Assembly (NCBI GenBank): GCA_002450905.1
Contig: DKAT01000070.1
Span: 2,347 to 54,545, forward strand
Direction: 5' to 3'
Length of the DNA: 52,199 nucleotides
Source of the DNA: Spirochaetia bacterium UBA6919
Lineage (GTDB): Bacteria; Spirochaetota; UBA6919
Positions 1-7,801 of this stretch are shown here, one piece after another. The notes beneath the pieces were generated by a model. The model was not told the origin of the DNA and did not search any database. It saw only the letters and a program-made list of their open reading frames with translations. How positions within the stretch are numbered: the first letter of the stretch is position 1; the number at the start of each line of letters is the position of its first letter. Both the position numbers and the translations under genes were made by a program.

Positions 1-550
1 GGATTTAAACAAGATAAAACACCTTGTTGAACGGGGTGCTAACGTCAACGCTAAAAAAAGGGGTTGGCCTCTTCTCCACTTAGCTGTAGCCCAGGGAAAT
101 CAAACTCCTGTTATGCTCAATATTATTAAATATCTCATCAAGAAAGGGGCTGACGTCAATGGTACGGATACACGGATGAGAACAACAGCCCTCTTTGGTA
201 CCTGTGTTCTAGGTACAGATAAAATTGCAAAACTACTCATCGACCTCGGCGCCAATGTCAATTTTGTATCCAAAGGTGGAATAACTCCCCTCCATCTCTC
301 AGCCGAAGTAGGATCGATAAATGTCACTAAAGTCCTTATTCAAAAAGGGGCTAATGTCAATGCAAAGGATGATACAGATTCAACACCCCTCCACGGAGCT
401 TCAGAATGGAATCGTCTCGCCATAGCCAAACTCCTCGTAAAACACGGAGCAAATAAATCCGCTAAAATAGCTAAGGGACATAAAAAAGGTAAAACCCCCT
501 ACGATCTCGCCCGATCCACAGACATGAAACAATTATTGAAATCCGAATGA
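1..550 (+). CDS. Ankyrin-repeat protein, 5' end outside the window
   Basis: The reading frame is already open at base 2 and reads as ankyrin repeats from there (KHLVERGANVNA, then PLLHLAVAQG), so the gene starts before the window; the first internal ATG at 113 is not its start. About five 33-residue repeats are visible with the usual TPLH and GANVN motifs. It ends in a non-repeat cap containing KGKTPYDL and LLKSE. The same cap occurs in the broken ankyrin gene at 4525-4868, so the two are close paralogues. Ankyrin arrays bind proteins; the partner is unknown. A dead Uma2 gene lies directly downstream. The family call is firm, the function is not. Confidence 0.9.
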   Translation, partial: DLNKIKHLVERGANVNAKKRGWPLLHLAVAQGNQTPVMLNIIKYLIKKGADVNGTDTRMRTTALFGTCVLGTDKIAKLLIDLGANVNFVSKGGITPLHLSAEVGSINVTKVLIQKGANVNAKDDTDSTPLHGASEWNRLAIAKLLVKHGANKSAKIAKGHKKGKTPYDLARSTDMKQLLKSE

Positions 551-604
551 TCTGAGTGATGTTAATTCTAGTGACACACAGCACCTTGTACTTTAGAAAT
601 AACC

Positions 605-758
605 CGACATACTCCTGAATCATTGATCCAAAGCACCGCCAGGACATTCAGAACCCTGTGCATAGGAATTATCCCTAATCGGTACAACGATACAATATCC
701 CACCAAAGTATTGAATGATTTCACAATAAACCCCCAAAACTTCTTCCAATCCCTATAA
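605..758 (+). pseudogene. Remnant of a Uma2-family (DUF820) gene
   Basis: This stretch aligns by eye with the 3' third of the intact Uma2 gene at 4996-5568. The intact YWIVDP reads here as YS, stop (TGA 616-618), then IIDP. After a further frameshift near 715 the last codons read DFTINPQNFFQ and stop at 756-758, matching the intact copy over those eleven residues. The 5' two thirds are gone. It follows an ankyrin gene, as the intact copy follows an ankyrin pseudogene. The rest of the 551-874 gap shows nothing else recognisable. Confidence 0.8.
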
Positions 759-874
759 ACCAGTTCTCGCTACGACTTGTCGATAAAAAAATCATTAAAT
801 CTCTATACAATAAAAAAAATGTCACGACAACAATTCGATATTATATTTAGATCAATTGATAATCAGGGGATTTT

Positions 875-1162
875 ATGAAATATGGTAAAATAACAACTCA
901 TCAATCCAATAAAATATTATTATACAGTATGATGCTATTTCTTCTCATCATAAATACCTGTTCCAATGAAAATAAAAAAGATCCAACGCTCACAGCAAGT
1001 CCTCAGAATAGCACAGCAAATTCCAATGAAAATAATTCCTCCCACAACACAAATCCTCAATCAGACACAACAGAATCAGATTTAGAAAACAATCTAATTC
1101 GTATTAAGGCTAAAATAAAAAAAATATTCACTCTGAAAGCAGGCTACCGAAGACAATTTTAA
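875..1162 (+). CDS. N-terminal fragment of a broken VWA lipoprotein gene
   Basis: A candidate ribosome-binding site (CAGGGGA) precedes the ATG. The product starts with a hydrophobic segment (YSMMLFLLIINTC), a plausible relaxed lipobox with Cys at about residue 29, followed by a Ser/Asn/Thr/Gln-rich linker typical of exported lipoproteins. The frame stops at TAA 1160-1162. The VWA fragment that follows from 1214 is in the same frame with no other stop between, so this looks like the export signal of one gene interrupted by a nonsense codon. The segment 1143-1290 is also open in another frame, so a pair of compensating frameshifts cannot be excluded. It has no function of its own that I recognise. 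Confidence 0.6.
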   Translation: MKYGKITTHQSNKILLYSMMLFLLIINTCSNENKKDPTLTASPQNSTANSNENNSSHNTNPQSDTTESDLENNLIRIKAKIKKIFTLKAGYRRQF

Positions 1163-1213
1163 AAAAGAATTCCCCAAAGAATACCAGGTATACAAAAAAA
1201 AATCCCTGACAAA

Positions 1214-2524
1214 TTGGTTCACATCGTCTATATACCGAAAATTAATGTCTCCAAAAGAAAAATACCCACAGGCAAAGCGGTTTTTATTATAGACACAAGT
1301 TATTCCACAAAGAGTAAATTATACAATCTCTCTGGTAAAATATTTCGGGAGATCTTAAAAAATGATACCACTATAAATCAATTTGCTGTTTTAAGTTTCG
1401 ATGTCATGCCAAGGAAACTGACAAAGGGTTTCAAGGATAATACCTCCCAGAATCGTGATAAAATATTTTCTATCCTCAACCAAATTTGGCTGGAAGGGGC
1501 AACTAATTTTTCATCTGTACTTAATTTAATCCAGAATGACAATGCTTTAAGAGATGCCGATACATATTTTCTTCTTAGTGATGGAGAGATTACATGGGGT
1601 AACAACAATGTAATCCTACTTCAAAAGGCATTCAAAAGACTTTTTAAAAAAAGATGGATATGCTACTCTGCTGGAAATATCCCTGTAAATCAACAATTAT
1701 TCAATAATTTAACAAGAGCCAATGGTCAAATCATCCATATAGGACTTAATCAGGACTTAAATTCAGCTAGTAAGGCTCATCAGCAAACCCCAGTAAAGTT
1801 AAATAAGATTTACTCAAAGGATAGCAGCGAGTTTATAATCAGTGGAGATATCATTCAGCTCTATCCAGGACAAATTTTAGAAATCGCAACGAGAATCCCT
1901 CGATGGAAGAATAATTTCCAGATGAATGTAATTATAAACGGAGTTAATCAGAGTCTCCATATCCCTCTTGAAATGAATACCCAGTTAAAATATCTCTCCA
2001 GCAGAGCATGGGCTGAGCTATATACTCAAAAACTTTTAGATATTGTAAATCCTGAAATAGAAACGCATATTTTAGCCCTCTCCCAACGATTTTCTCTCAC
2101 AAATCAATTCGCATCTTTTATCATACTGGAAACCACACGAGAATACATCTCCCATAACATCATTCCGGAAGAACTCAACCTCCGAAAGCTGTCTCAAAAT
2201 ATCTCATCAAAAATTACTGATTTGAATATCGATGCTCCAAACATGGATGATCTTCCAAAAAGCTCAATATCCTTTATCAAAACACTAAAATCTGTTCGAA
2301 ATACTCCTGTTTGGAAGACTAATAAAACGATTAAGATATTAAATAATTTGTCATCCATTATAAATAAACCATCTGGGGATACTGGTATAAACTCAAGACA
2401 GATATATCAGTGGGCAGTTAATACTTATAAGCATTCACCTGAAAAAGTACTCAGAATTCTCTCTACCATCATAGAATTGAAACCAGAAGATGACCAGGAA
2501 GCCAGATTGGTAGGATATCTTTAA
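1214..2524 (+). CDS. VWA-domain fragment of a VWA-DUF2135 protein
   Basis: The first 200 residues form a von Willebrand factor A domain with a complete metal-ion (MIDAS) site: DTSYS at residues 27-31, GATN with the conserved Thr, and LLSDGE with the second Asp. A helical region follows, as in bacterial VIT/VWA proteins. The nominal start is a TTG without a ribosome-binding site and the frame is open upstream to the stop at 1160, so this is probably the middle of a longer gene rather than an independent one. It ends at TAA 2522-2524, which overlaps the ATG of the next fragment in another frame. VWA domains bind protein ligands through the metal; the ligand is unknown. Confidence 0.7.
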   Translation: MVHIVYIPKINVSKRKIPTGKAVFIIDTSYSTKSKLYNLSGKIFREILKNDTTINQFAVLSFDVMPRKLTKGFKDNTSQNRDKIFSILNQIWLEGATNFSSVLNLIQNDNALRDADTYFLLSDGEITWGNNNVILLQKAFKRLFKKRWICYSAGNIPVNQQLFNNLTRANGQIIHIGLNQDLNSASKAHQQTPVKLNKIYSKDSSEFIISGDIIQLYPGQILEIATRIPRWKNNFQMNVIINGVNQSLHIPLEMNTQLKYLSSRAWAELYTQKLLDIVNPEIETHILALSQRFSLTNQFASFIILETTREYISHNIIPEELNLRKLSQNISSKITDLNIDAPNMDDLPKSSISFIKTLKSVRNTPVWKTNKTIKILNNLSSIINKPSGDTGINSRQIYQWAVNTYKHSPEKVLRILSTIIELKPEDDQEARLVGYL

Positions 2525-3207
2525 TGGAGTGTTGCTTTTATCGGCAGGCGGAAAGAATATTTGCAAGAATTAGAAACTGCCGGCCCTTTGAACCTCAAAA
2601 CTATATCCTCGAAGGAATGGCAATCGCTGCTCAAGGGAGAATATGGGAATCAGCACTACGATATGAACTTGTTTTAAACAGGGATTATCCAATATTTAAT
2701 GAATATGTCGAGCCTGTCGCAGAAAGATTATATATTGATCTCTTAAAACCCCTGATCCAGAGATATCCAGAAGGTATTTTAAAACAACGCATCCAGAAAT
2801 ACCTCTCCCAATTACCTTCCCACACAAGACCCACTGGTCTACTTATCTTATTTTGGAATATAGAAGATACCGATATCGATGTCCATATTACAGAACCTGG
2901 AAATGAACACATATATTATAGCAATAGAAATTCATCATCAGGTGGACAACTGTTTTGGGATAACACCAGTGGTTTAGGACCAGAACTATACGAACATCCA
3001 ACATTAAAGAACGGAGCATATAATGTATTTGTCAATTATTTTGGTTCGAGATCTGTTGAAGGAGTGGCTCCATCATCTACTTTAGTCTGTACATTCAATT
3101 ATTTGGGTAATAAACCACCAATTGCCAGATGGTATACAACAGTCCTACTTCCTACACAACAAAATCTAATTAAAATTATGCCCGATTGGACTCGAACAAT
3201 CAAATAA
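2524..3207 (+). CDS. TPR-like and DUF2135 C-terminal fragment
   Basis: Residues 1-95 are helical and TPR-like (FYRQAERIFARI, YILEGMAIAAQGRIWESALRY split over two helices). Residues 105-225 match the DUF2135 beta-sandwich found at the end of VIT/VWA proteins and in YfaP: WNIEDTDIDVHITEP, then GGQLFWDNTSGLGPE, then NGAYNVFVNYFG. The start overlaps the stop of the VWA fragment by one base in a different frame. The joint domain order VWA, helices, DUF2135 is that of one known protein type, so a single frameshift near 2520 most likely split one gene. Translational coupling of two real genes is the alternative. Confidence 0.7.
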   Translation: MECCFYRQAERIFARIRNCRPFEPQNYILEGMAIAAQGRIWESALRYELVLNRDYPIFNEYVEPVAERLYIDLLKPLIQRYPEGILKQRIQKYLSQLPSHTRPTGLLILFWNIEDTDIDVHITEPGNEHIYYSNRNSSSGGQLFWDNTSGLGPELYEHPTLKNGAYNVFVNYFGSRSVEGVAPSSTLVCTFNYLGNKPPIARWYTTVLLPTQQNLIKIMPDWTRTIK

Positions 3208-3222
3208 TTATGTCATAATTAT
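3204..3222. repeat. 19-nt perfect palindrome between convergent genes
   Basis: ATAATTATG, one T, then CATAATTAT. It lies at the converging ends of the DUF2135 fragment and the YeeE/YedE gene. It is AT-only apart from one G/C pair and has no T-tract, so a terminator role is uncertain. Confidence 0.4.
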
Positions 3223-3248
3223 CAGACAAAGGACATACATTACAATGT

Positions 3249-3683
3249 CTACTCAGCATTTTCCTGAACTTTCTCCACGTCCTTCCTGTGCTGAAAATGA
3301 CCATAAAGAAATGTTCCAATAAGGATACCTGCTACTGTAACAATAGCGGCAATTTTCCCCTCACCCAGCATGGCAAGAGCAGTTCCGGGACAAGCACCAG
3401 CAATCCCCCATCCCATACCAAACAACAGAGATCCTGGAATAAGTCCCTTAACCATAGGCTTTCTACGAGTATCAATGGGCTGACTACAGTGAAGGGCAGT
3501 CACATTAAATCTTTCCATTAATGGAAATCCAGTCAAACCAATAATAACAGCAACACCTATCACGTAAAGTAACTGAAGATCTGTGAATAAAAATAACTTT
3601 GCATAAAAATCATATGTGGTAGCACCAGCACGACTCAAAAAAAATCCAAATAATCCACCAAACAATAAAAACGCGTATTTCAT
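3249..3683 (-). CDS. YeeE/YedE-family transporter, C-terminal half (DUF6691 type)
   Basis: A 144-residue inner-membrane protein with about four hydrophobic segments. It carries the family signature GMGWGIAGACPGTAL with the conserved Cys near residue 107, and a second Cys in TALHCSQP. In E. coli one long YeeE (TsuA) protein carries both halves and imports thiosulfate or related sulfur species; many bacteria, as here, encode the halves as two small genes. The partner half lies 10 nt upstream (3694-4191), so the two are co-transcribed and should form one channel. Substrate inferred from the family only. Confidence 0.85.
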   Translation of the reverse strand: MKYAFLLFGGLFGFFLSRAGATTYDFYAKLFLFTDLQLLYVIGVAVIIGLTGFPLMERFNVTALHCSQPIDTRRKPMVKGLIPGSLLFGMGWGIAGACPGTALAMLGEGKIAAIVTVAGILIGTFLYGHFQHRKDVEKVQENAE

Positions 3684-3693
3684 CTCTATAACC

Positions 3694-4191
3694 CTATCTA
3701 AATATTCTGAAAATAATCTGGACAGCGATTAGTCCCCCGACAAAGAAAGCGATGGAGGCGATGATACTTGCTGTACTCCTCAATGAAACCCCAACAATAG
3801 TATGCCCACTGGTACATCCACCAGCCATACGGGATCCAAGGCCAATAATAATCCCAGCTCCTAATAAAATAAGACTCCTCAGCCACACACTCTCAGGATA
3901 TATACTATCATACATTGATCCCATTGAAAAATGAAATCCCCATTTCTGGTGGGATGTCAAATAACCAATCAGCCCACCTAAGGGAATACCCACTGTAAAC
4001 CACAATCTCCAGTTGTTTAATTTCTCAAACTCCCCCTTACGAAAGAATTCATGCATGGTCAATAGTCCAACGTAGTTTCCATAGCCCAGGGACACCCCCA
4101 AGACTCTCCCACTTATCCACGCCTGGAACAAAGAATAGAATCCAATAGCGATACCACCAATCCAACCCGACCAAACAATAACTTCAGGCAT
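3694..4191 (-). CDS. YeeE/YedE-family transporter, N-terminal half
   Basis: A 165-residue polytopic membrane protein. The motif GSRMAGGCTSGH near residues 119-130 is the YeeE/YedE core, with the Cys that handles the sulfur substrate in this family. It is the first gene of a two-gene unit with the C-terminal half. A candidate ribosome-binding site (GGAGGAAAT) precedes the ATG. No sulfurtransferase or TusA-like gene is beside it in the window, so its use (thiosulfate uptake or sulfane sulfur for cofactor synthesis) cannot be decided from context. Confidence 0.87.
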   Translation of the reverse strand: MPEVIVWSGWIGGIAIGFYSLFQAWISGRVLGVSLGYGNYVGLLTMHEFFRKGEFEKLNNWRLWFTVGIPLGGLIGYLTSHQKWGFHFSMGSMYDSIYPESVWLRSLILLGAGIIIGLGSRMAGGCTSGHTIVGVSLRSTASIIASIAFFVGGLIAVQIIFRIFR

Positions 4192-4369
4192 ATTTCCTCC
4201 TTTACTGTACTTAAAATTTAATCATCCTATGTTATTGATTTCAATATTGAATACGATTTATCTCCTAAATAATCTTTTCAAAGATAAATGTAATGTTGCA
4301 ATTATCCTAAATATAATAAAAGTACATTTTGAATCAATAATAATAAATCATACATTTCTTTCGAGAAAA

Positions 4370-4426
4370 TAGAATATTAACAGATTTTCTCCACACCACC
4401 CTAAAAACTCCTTCCAAACCCTCTAA
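4370..4426 (+). pseudogene. 3' remnant of a second Uma2 gene
   Basis: AGAATATTAACAGATTTT matches the intact Uma2 gene (RILKDF region). After a frameshift the end reads HPKNSFQTL and stops at 4424-4426, against NPQNFFQNL in the intact copy at 4996-5568. Only about 55 bases survive. The remainder of the 4192-4524 gap is AT-rich, holds the promoter region of the minus-strand YeeE/YedE unit, and shows nothing else I can name. Confidence 0.6.
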
Positions 4427-4524
4427 ACCGCAAACAAATGTCCTTTCTCAGCGAATCAATAAAATTCCCCTTGACCTTTCCACAAATCCCAAATATATTT
4501 CAACCATCGGAGGTTTCCAGTCCA

Positions 4525-4868
4525 ATGAATAATACCACACTAAAAATAATTATCCCCCTGTTAATATTCCTCATCACCCCATCCGTAATTTATCCCGGAG
4601 TCAACGAAGTTTATTCAAAGCAGTCAGTTAGAATAATTTTACACAGGTCAAACAACTGATTTCCAGGGGTGCCAATGTCAATGCAAAGGATGAACAAGGT
4701 TCAACGCTAGTCCACAAAACAATAATATATAACGTTATTCATATTGCCAAACTCCTTTTAAAACACGGTGCAGACAAATCCGCCAAAATCACATCAGGTG
4801 AACACAAGGGCAAAACCCCCTACGACCTCGTAATCTCTGACGAAATGAGAAAACTGCTAAAGTCATAA
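4525..4868 (+). pseudogene. Frameshifted, shortened ankyrin-repeat gene
   Basis: An ATG at 4525 with CGGAGG upstream opens a signal peptide (LKIIIPLLIFLITPSVIYPG). Near 4630-4640 the frame changes: the ankyrin part (VKQLISRGANVNAKD, IAKLLLKHGADKSAKI, KGKTPYDL, MRKLLKS) is in another frame and ends at TAA 4866-4868. Only about two repeats remain, so internal repeats have been lost as well. The C-terminal cap and the bases after the stop (AATGACCTGAGTGAC) match those of the ankyrin gene ending at 550, which marks the two as duplicated cassettes. The intact Uma2 gene follows by 127 nt. Confidence 0.75.
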
Positions 4869-4995
4869 TGACCTGAGTGACATAGTTTCAAATGAATTTA
4901 ATTATTTTAGTCGGGATCTTATCAAATTATCCCAATCCTGCCGAAAATATCGATAATCCTTTTCAAAATCAATAAAACCTTATTATATTTATAAT

Positions 4996-5568
4996 ATGAA
5001 AAATACACTAACACAAAATAAACCCAAATACCACTTGAAACCTGCATCCACCACAGAATATAATCTCCTTGAAGAAGACGGCTATCGCTACGAACTCATT
5101 GAAGGATTGTTAACTATGGCACCTGCACCCTATATGATACATCAAAAAATATCTATGGAATTAACTGATTTAATCAGAATGTATTTAAAAAAACATCCGA
5201 TAGGAGATCTCTATTATGCACCAGTTGATGTTGAGCTCAGCAACAAAAACATCTTCCAACCCGACCTCCTCTTTGTATCGAAAGATCGCCTAAATATCAT
5301 CACCGAAAAACGCATCATGGGTTCACCGGATCTCATCATCGAAATCTTATCCGAATCCTCCTACGAACTGGATACAAAAATAAAATACAAGATATACGAG
5401 GATACCGGGGTACAGGAATACTGGATTGTTGATCCCAACAAAAAATCTATGATATTCTACCAGCTTACCGACAAGTCCTTCAAAGAAATTCCTTATGATA
5501 ACCAATATTCCAGCAGAATATTAAAAGATTTCACTATAAACCCCCAAAACTTCTTTCAAAATCTCTAA
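4996..5568 (+). CDS. Uma2-family putative PD-(D/E)XK endonuclease (DUF820)
   Basis: A 190-residue full-length Uma2 protein. The nuclease-type catalytic residues are in place: Asp90 in QPDLLFV, Glu116 in LIIEILS, and Lys128/Lys130 in TKIKYKIYE, followed by the family motif YWIVDP. Uma2 proteins are abundant in cyanobacteria, spirochaetes and planctomycetes; they have a restriction-endonuclease fold, but their biological role is unproven. The ATG has no clear Shine-Dalgarno sequence and lies directly behind a TATAAT-like box, so the start is less certain than the family. It is the live Uma2 member of two ankyrin-Uma2 cassettes. Confidence 0.9.
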   Translation: MKNTLTQNKPKYHLKPASTTEYNLLEEDGYRYELIEGLLTMAPAPYMIHQKISMELTDLIRMYLKKHPIGDLYYAPVDVELSNKNIFQPDLLFVSKDRLNIITEKRIMGSPDLIIEILSESSYELDTKIKYKIYEDTGVQEYWIVDPNKKSMIFYQLTDKSFKEIPYDNQYSSRILKDFTINPQNFFQNL

Positions 5569-5739
5569 GCCGTATACAACTTCCTGAAACCCCCCTCACC
5601 ACCGCAAGGGGGAGATCCATGAAATAATAACAGCCTTAATTTTCTAATTAATAATACTTTCATCACGACTCAAATCCTTTTAGTGGACAATGGTGATCAT
5701 CTTATATAAATTTAAACAACCATAATTAGGAGTCAGATC

Positions 5740-6108
5740 ATGAGATATTCAATAATTGCCTTAACTGCTTTACTCATCACCTTGATAATTCTACCCAGTC
5801 CTGTTGAGGGAAAGAAAGATCATCCGGTGTTTGATGAGCATCCCAGCGAGAGGCATCCTGTCCATGGATACAAGAAACATAAGTACAGAAAGGATAGGAA
5901 AAGAGATAAAAAACAAATTCGAAGATTAGAAAAGAAATTACACAGGGTCAAGAGAGAATTAGATAATCAGAGAAGGCTATTACAAAATTTATTAAGAAGA
6001 ATGGATAAGCTGGAAAAGAAACTGGACGATATCCGGGAAGAAATTAAAGATCTGAAGAAAGAGGACGACGGGGATGATGACCGGGATAGAGACCGTGACG
6101 ACGATTAA
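5740..6108 (+). CDS. Small exported charged coiled-coil protein
   Basis: 122 residues with TAGGAG before the ATG. A signal peptide (residues 1-24, ending near PSPVEG) is followed by a His/Lys/Arg-rich stretch and then a long heptad-patterned helix (residues 58-108: RRLEKKLHRVKRELDNQ, LLQNLLRRMDKLEKKLDD). The tail is almost pure Asp/Arg. The opposite charge of the basic front and acidic tail suggests self-association or binding to a polyanion or metal, but this is only inference. No family recognised. It appears to be a single-gene unit. Confidence 0.7.
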   Translation: MRYSIIALTALLITLIILPSPVEGKKDHPVFDEHPSERHPVHGYKKHKYRKDRKRDKKQIRRLEKKLHRVKRELDNQRRLLQNLLRRMDKLEKKLDDIREEIKDLKKEDDGDDDRDRDRDDD

Positions 6109-6288
6109 AATCCATCATATCCATCATCACTAATAAATTAGAATATCCATCGGTATATATACTGATAATTCTTTAAAATTGAAGAAATAAAACATTTGAT
6201 TCGGTTGGTGAGCAAAGTCGAACCATCCGTTAATCATTTCAAATTCAGAAAATTATCAGTATAATAAGATCTATAGGAGACATTCGGG

Positions 6289-6924
6289 ATGATCAGACAG
6301 ACTACTCTATCCATAATTCTTTTATTTACAATAATTTCAATTGGATATTCCCAGACAAAACCCCCTTTGAATAAGGATATCCAATCCTTCGATGAACATA
6401 ACCCGGCTTTGGATAAAAACACCTACTTTCCAAAGGATAAGATGGATAATGATAGAAATACATGGTATTCACCCTATCTATATGCTATGAAAGAACCCAT
6501 TTTATATAAGATATCCGATAACAATATCGAGATTTATCGCTTCACATGGTTGCGATCCTTTCATAAACCCGTTTGTATCCGTGTCATTAAATCAAATAAT
6601 ATAATGAAAATATACATAAAAGTATTGAGTAATGAAAGGGGATTCAAACCCGCAAAGTTAATTGTCTCATCTCAGAGTAACCTGACGACAAGTGAATGGG
6701 CAAAAATTATCTATCATACAAAGAAGTCCAACTTCTGGAATTATAAACCTGAGGATCCCTTTGAAAACGAAGACAATCTTGACGGTGCTCAGTGGATCAT
6801 GGAAGGGTTACGAAAGGGTCATTATCATCTATTGGACAATTGGTCACCCAAAAAAGGGGCTTATAGGGACATGTGTCTCTATTTCCTTAAACTATCCAAA
6901 TTAAAGATCAAGAAGATATACTAA
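6289..6924 (+). CDS. Exported protein of unknown function
   Basis: 211 residues with TAGGAG eight bases before the ATG. A clear signal peptide (residues 1-21, cleavage after GYSQ) is followed by a mature domain rich in aromatic residues, with WYSPYLYAMKEP, IYRFTWLRSFHKPVCIRV and GAQWIMEGLRKGHYHLLDNW. The second half looks like a mixed alpha/beta fold. No family recognised. A 27-nt dispersed palindrome lies 66 nt after its stop. It resembles the next gene (7148-7711) in size and in being secreted, but not in sequence. Confidence 0.7.
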   Translation: MIRQTTLSIILLFTIISIGYSQTKPPLNKDIQSFDEHNPALDKNTYFPKDKMDNDRNTWYSPYLYAMKEPILYKISDNNIEIYRFTWLRSFHKPVCIRVIKSNNIMKIYIKVLSNERGFKPAKLIVSSQSNLTTSEWAKIIYHTKKSNFWNYKPEDPFENEDNLDGAQWIMEGLRKGHYHLLDNWSPKKGAYRDMCLYFLKLSKLKIKKIY

Positions 6925-6990
6925 ACTCTCTTCCGCCCTGCAAATCTCTTTGGTAAAGAATGGATAAGAATAGTTCAATGACTATAAAGT

Positions 6991-7017
6991 ATCGGAACTA
7001 AAAATTCTGATTCCGAT
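6991..7017 (-). repeat. 27-nt dispersed palindrome, copy A
   Basis: A hairpin with ATCGGAA and TTCCGAT arms. Read on the minus strand it differs from copy C (37084-37110) at one of 27 bases. It lies 66 nt after the stop of the plus-strand gene ending at 6924. Confidence 0.75.
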
Positions 7018-7147
7018 GCTGATTCGGTGCAGAGATTTTCTATACAAAGAGTTATCGATATATTTAATTAAAGATCGGTTTGATTGTTTCGTGAGACTTA
7101 CCGATATGTTTTAATAGTCATAAGAATCATTCAAGAGGTGCCTAGGT

Positions 7148-7711
7148 ATGATATTAAAAAAATCATTCTTTCTTATACCACTTATTTTGTGGATTATCCT
7201 GTTTCATCATGGAAACTTGGATGGGAAAGGGAAAATTAATCTGATGGGGAGGGATATTTATGTGGGAATGCCCTATACCACCTTTAAACAATATTTTCCC
7301 TCGGTGAAACTCACCCCCAATTATCACGAATGGTCTTTTCAAGCAAGGGTCTTTGGTCTGGACGGAAAGTGGTATTTTCGTTTTAAAGAAAATCGTCTGG
7401 ATTGGTATCAATTTTCCTATTATATCACAGATTATAAGCAATTAAACCAAAAGAACTTTGATCGGTGTCTCGAGGCAACGGAGGATATGCTTGATTATTT
7501 AACAGAGATTTATGGCAAACCCGTGTATGTAAGTGGACAAAAGGTATTTCGGGATCCATTTAAAAAATTACATTACGGGTACACTGTTTTGAAAGCCCAT
7601 TGGAAAACGAAAATGAATAAGATTCAGCTGAGATTCCATTTTTTTGGGGGAAAGGGACGATATTTTTTTGTTATTTCTCTGGATTTCCATTCGAAGAATT
7701 ACCACTACTAA
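7148..7711 (+). CDS. Exported protein of unknown function
   Basis: 187 residues, with AAGAGGTG before the start. A signal peptide (residues 1-26) is followed by a predicted alpha/beta domain containing GRDIYVGMPYTTFKQYFP, WYFRFKENRLDWYQFSYY and a helix with CLEATEDMLDYLTEIYGKP. That order, a strand with a G-M-x-x-x-x-F turn followed by strands and a helix, resembles small periplasmic SmpA/BLIP-like folds, but I cannot assign a family. It stands alone between the palindrome at 6991 and a convergent lipoprotein gene. Confidence 0.7.
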   Translation: MILKKSFFLIPLILWIILFHHGNLDGKGKINLMGRDIYVGMPYTTFKQYFPSVKLTPNYHEWSFQARVFGLDGKWYFRFKENRLDWYQFSYYITDYKQLNQKNFDRCLEATEDMLDYLTEIYGKPVYVSGQKVFRDPFKKLHYGYTVLKAHWKTKMNKIQLRFHFFGGKGRYFFVISLDFHSKNYHY

Positions 7712-7801
7712 AAACCTTTTTGAATAATTTTTTCTTGTCATTCTGTTTTGAATAGCTATCTATAAATCGAATAGACTTGGGATATTTAACTACAAATAGA
7801 A

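Noticed and set aside
3288..3934. Plus-strand open frames opposite the YeeE/YedE genes
   Set aside because: They are antisense to two genes with full family motifs and have no features of their own.
4438..4524. N-terminal extension of the ankyrin pseudogene to ATG 4438
   Set aside because: The CGGAGG and signal peptide at ATG 4525 define a better start, and the extension overlaps the end of the Uma2 relic region.
4996..5568. Uma2 with the ankyrin gene as a toxin-antitoxin or restriction-modification pair
   Set aside because: No methyltransferase or antitoxin-type gene is present and the sizes do not fit; only the repeated linkage is supported.
5590..5612. Terminator after the intact Uma2 gene (CCCCC and GGGGG arms)
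   Set aside because: The stem is only five pairs and no T-tract follows, so I did not list it as a terminator.
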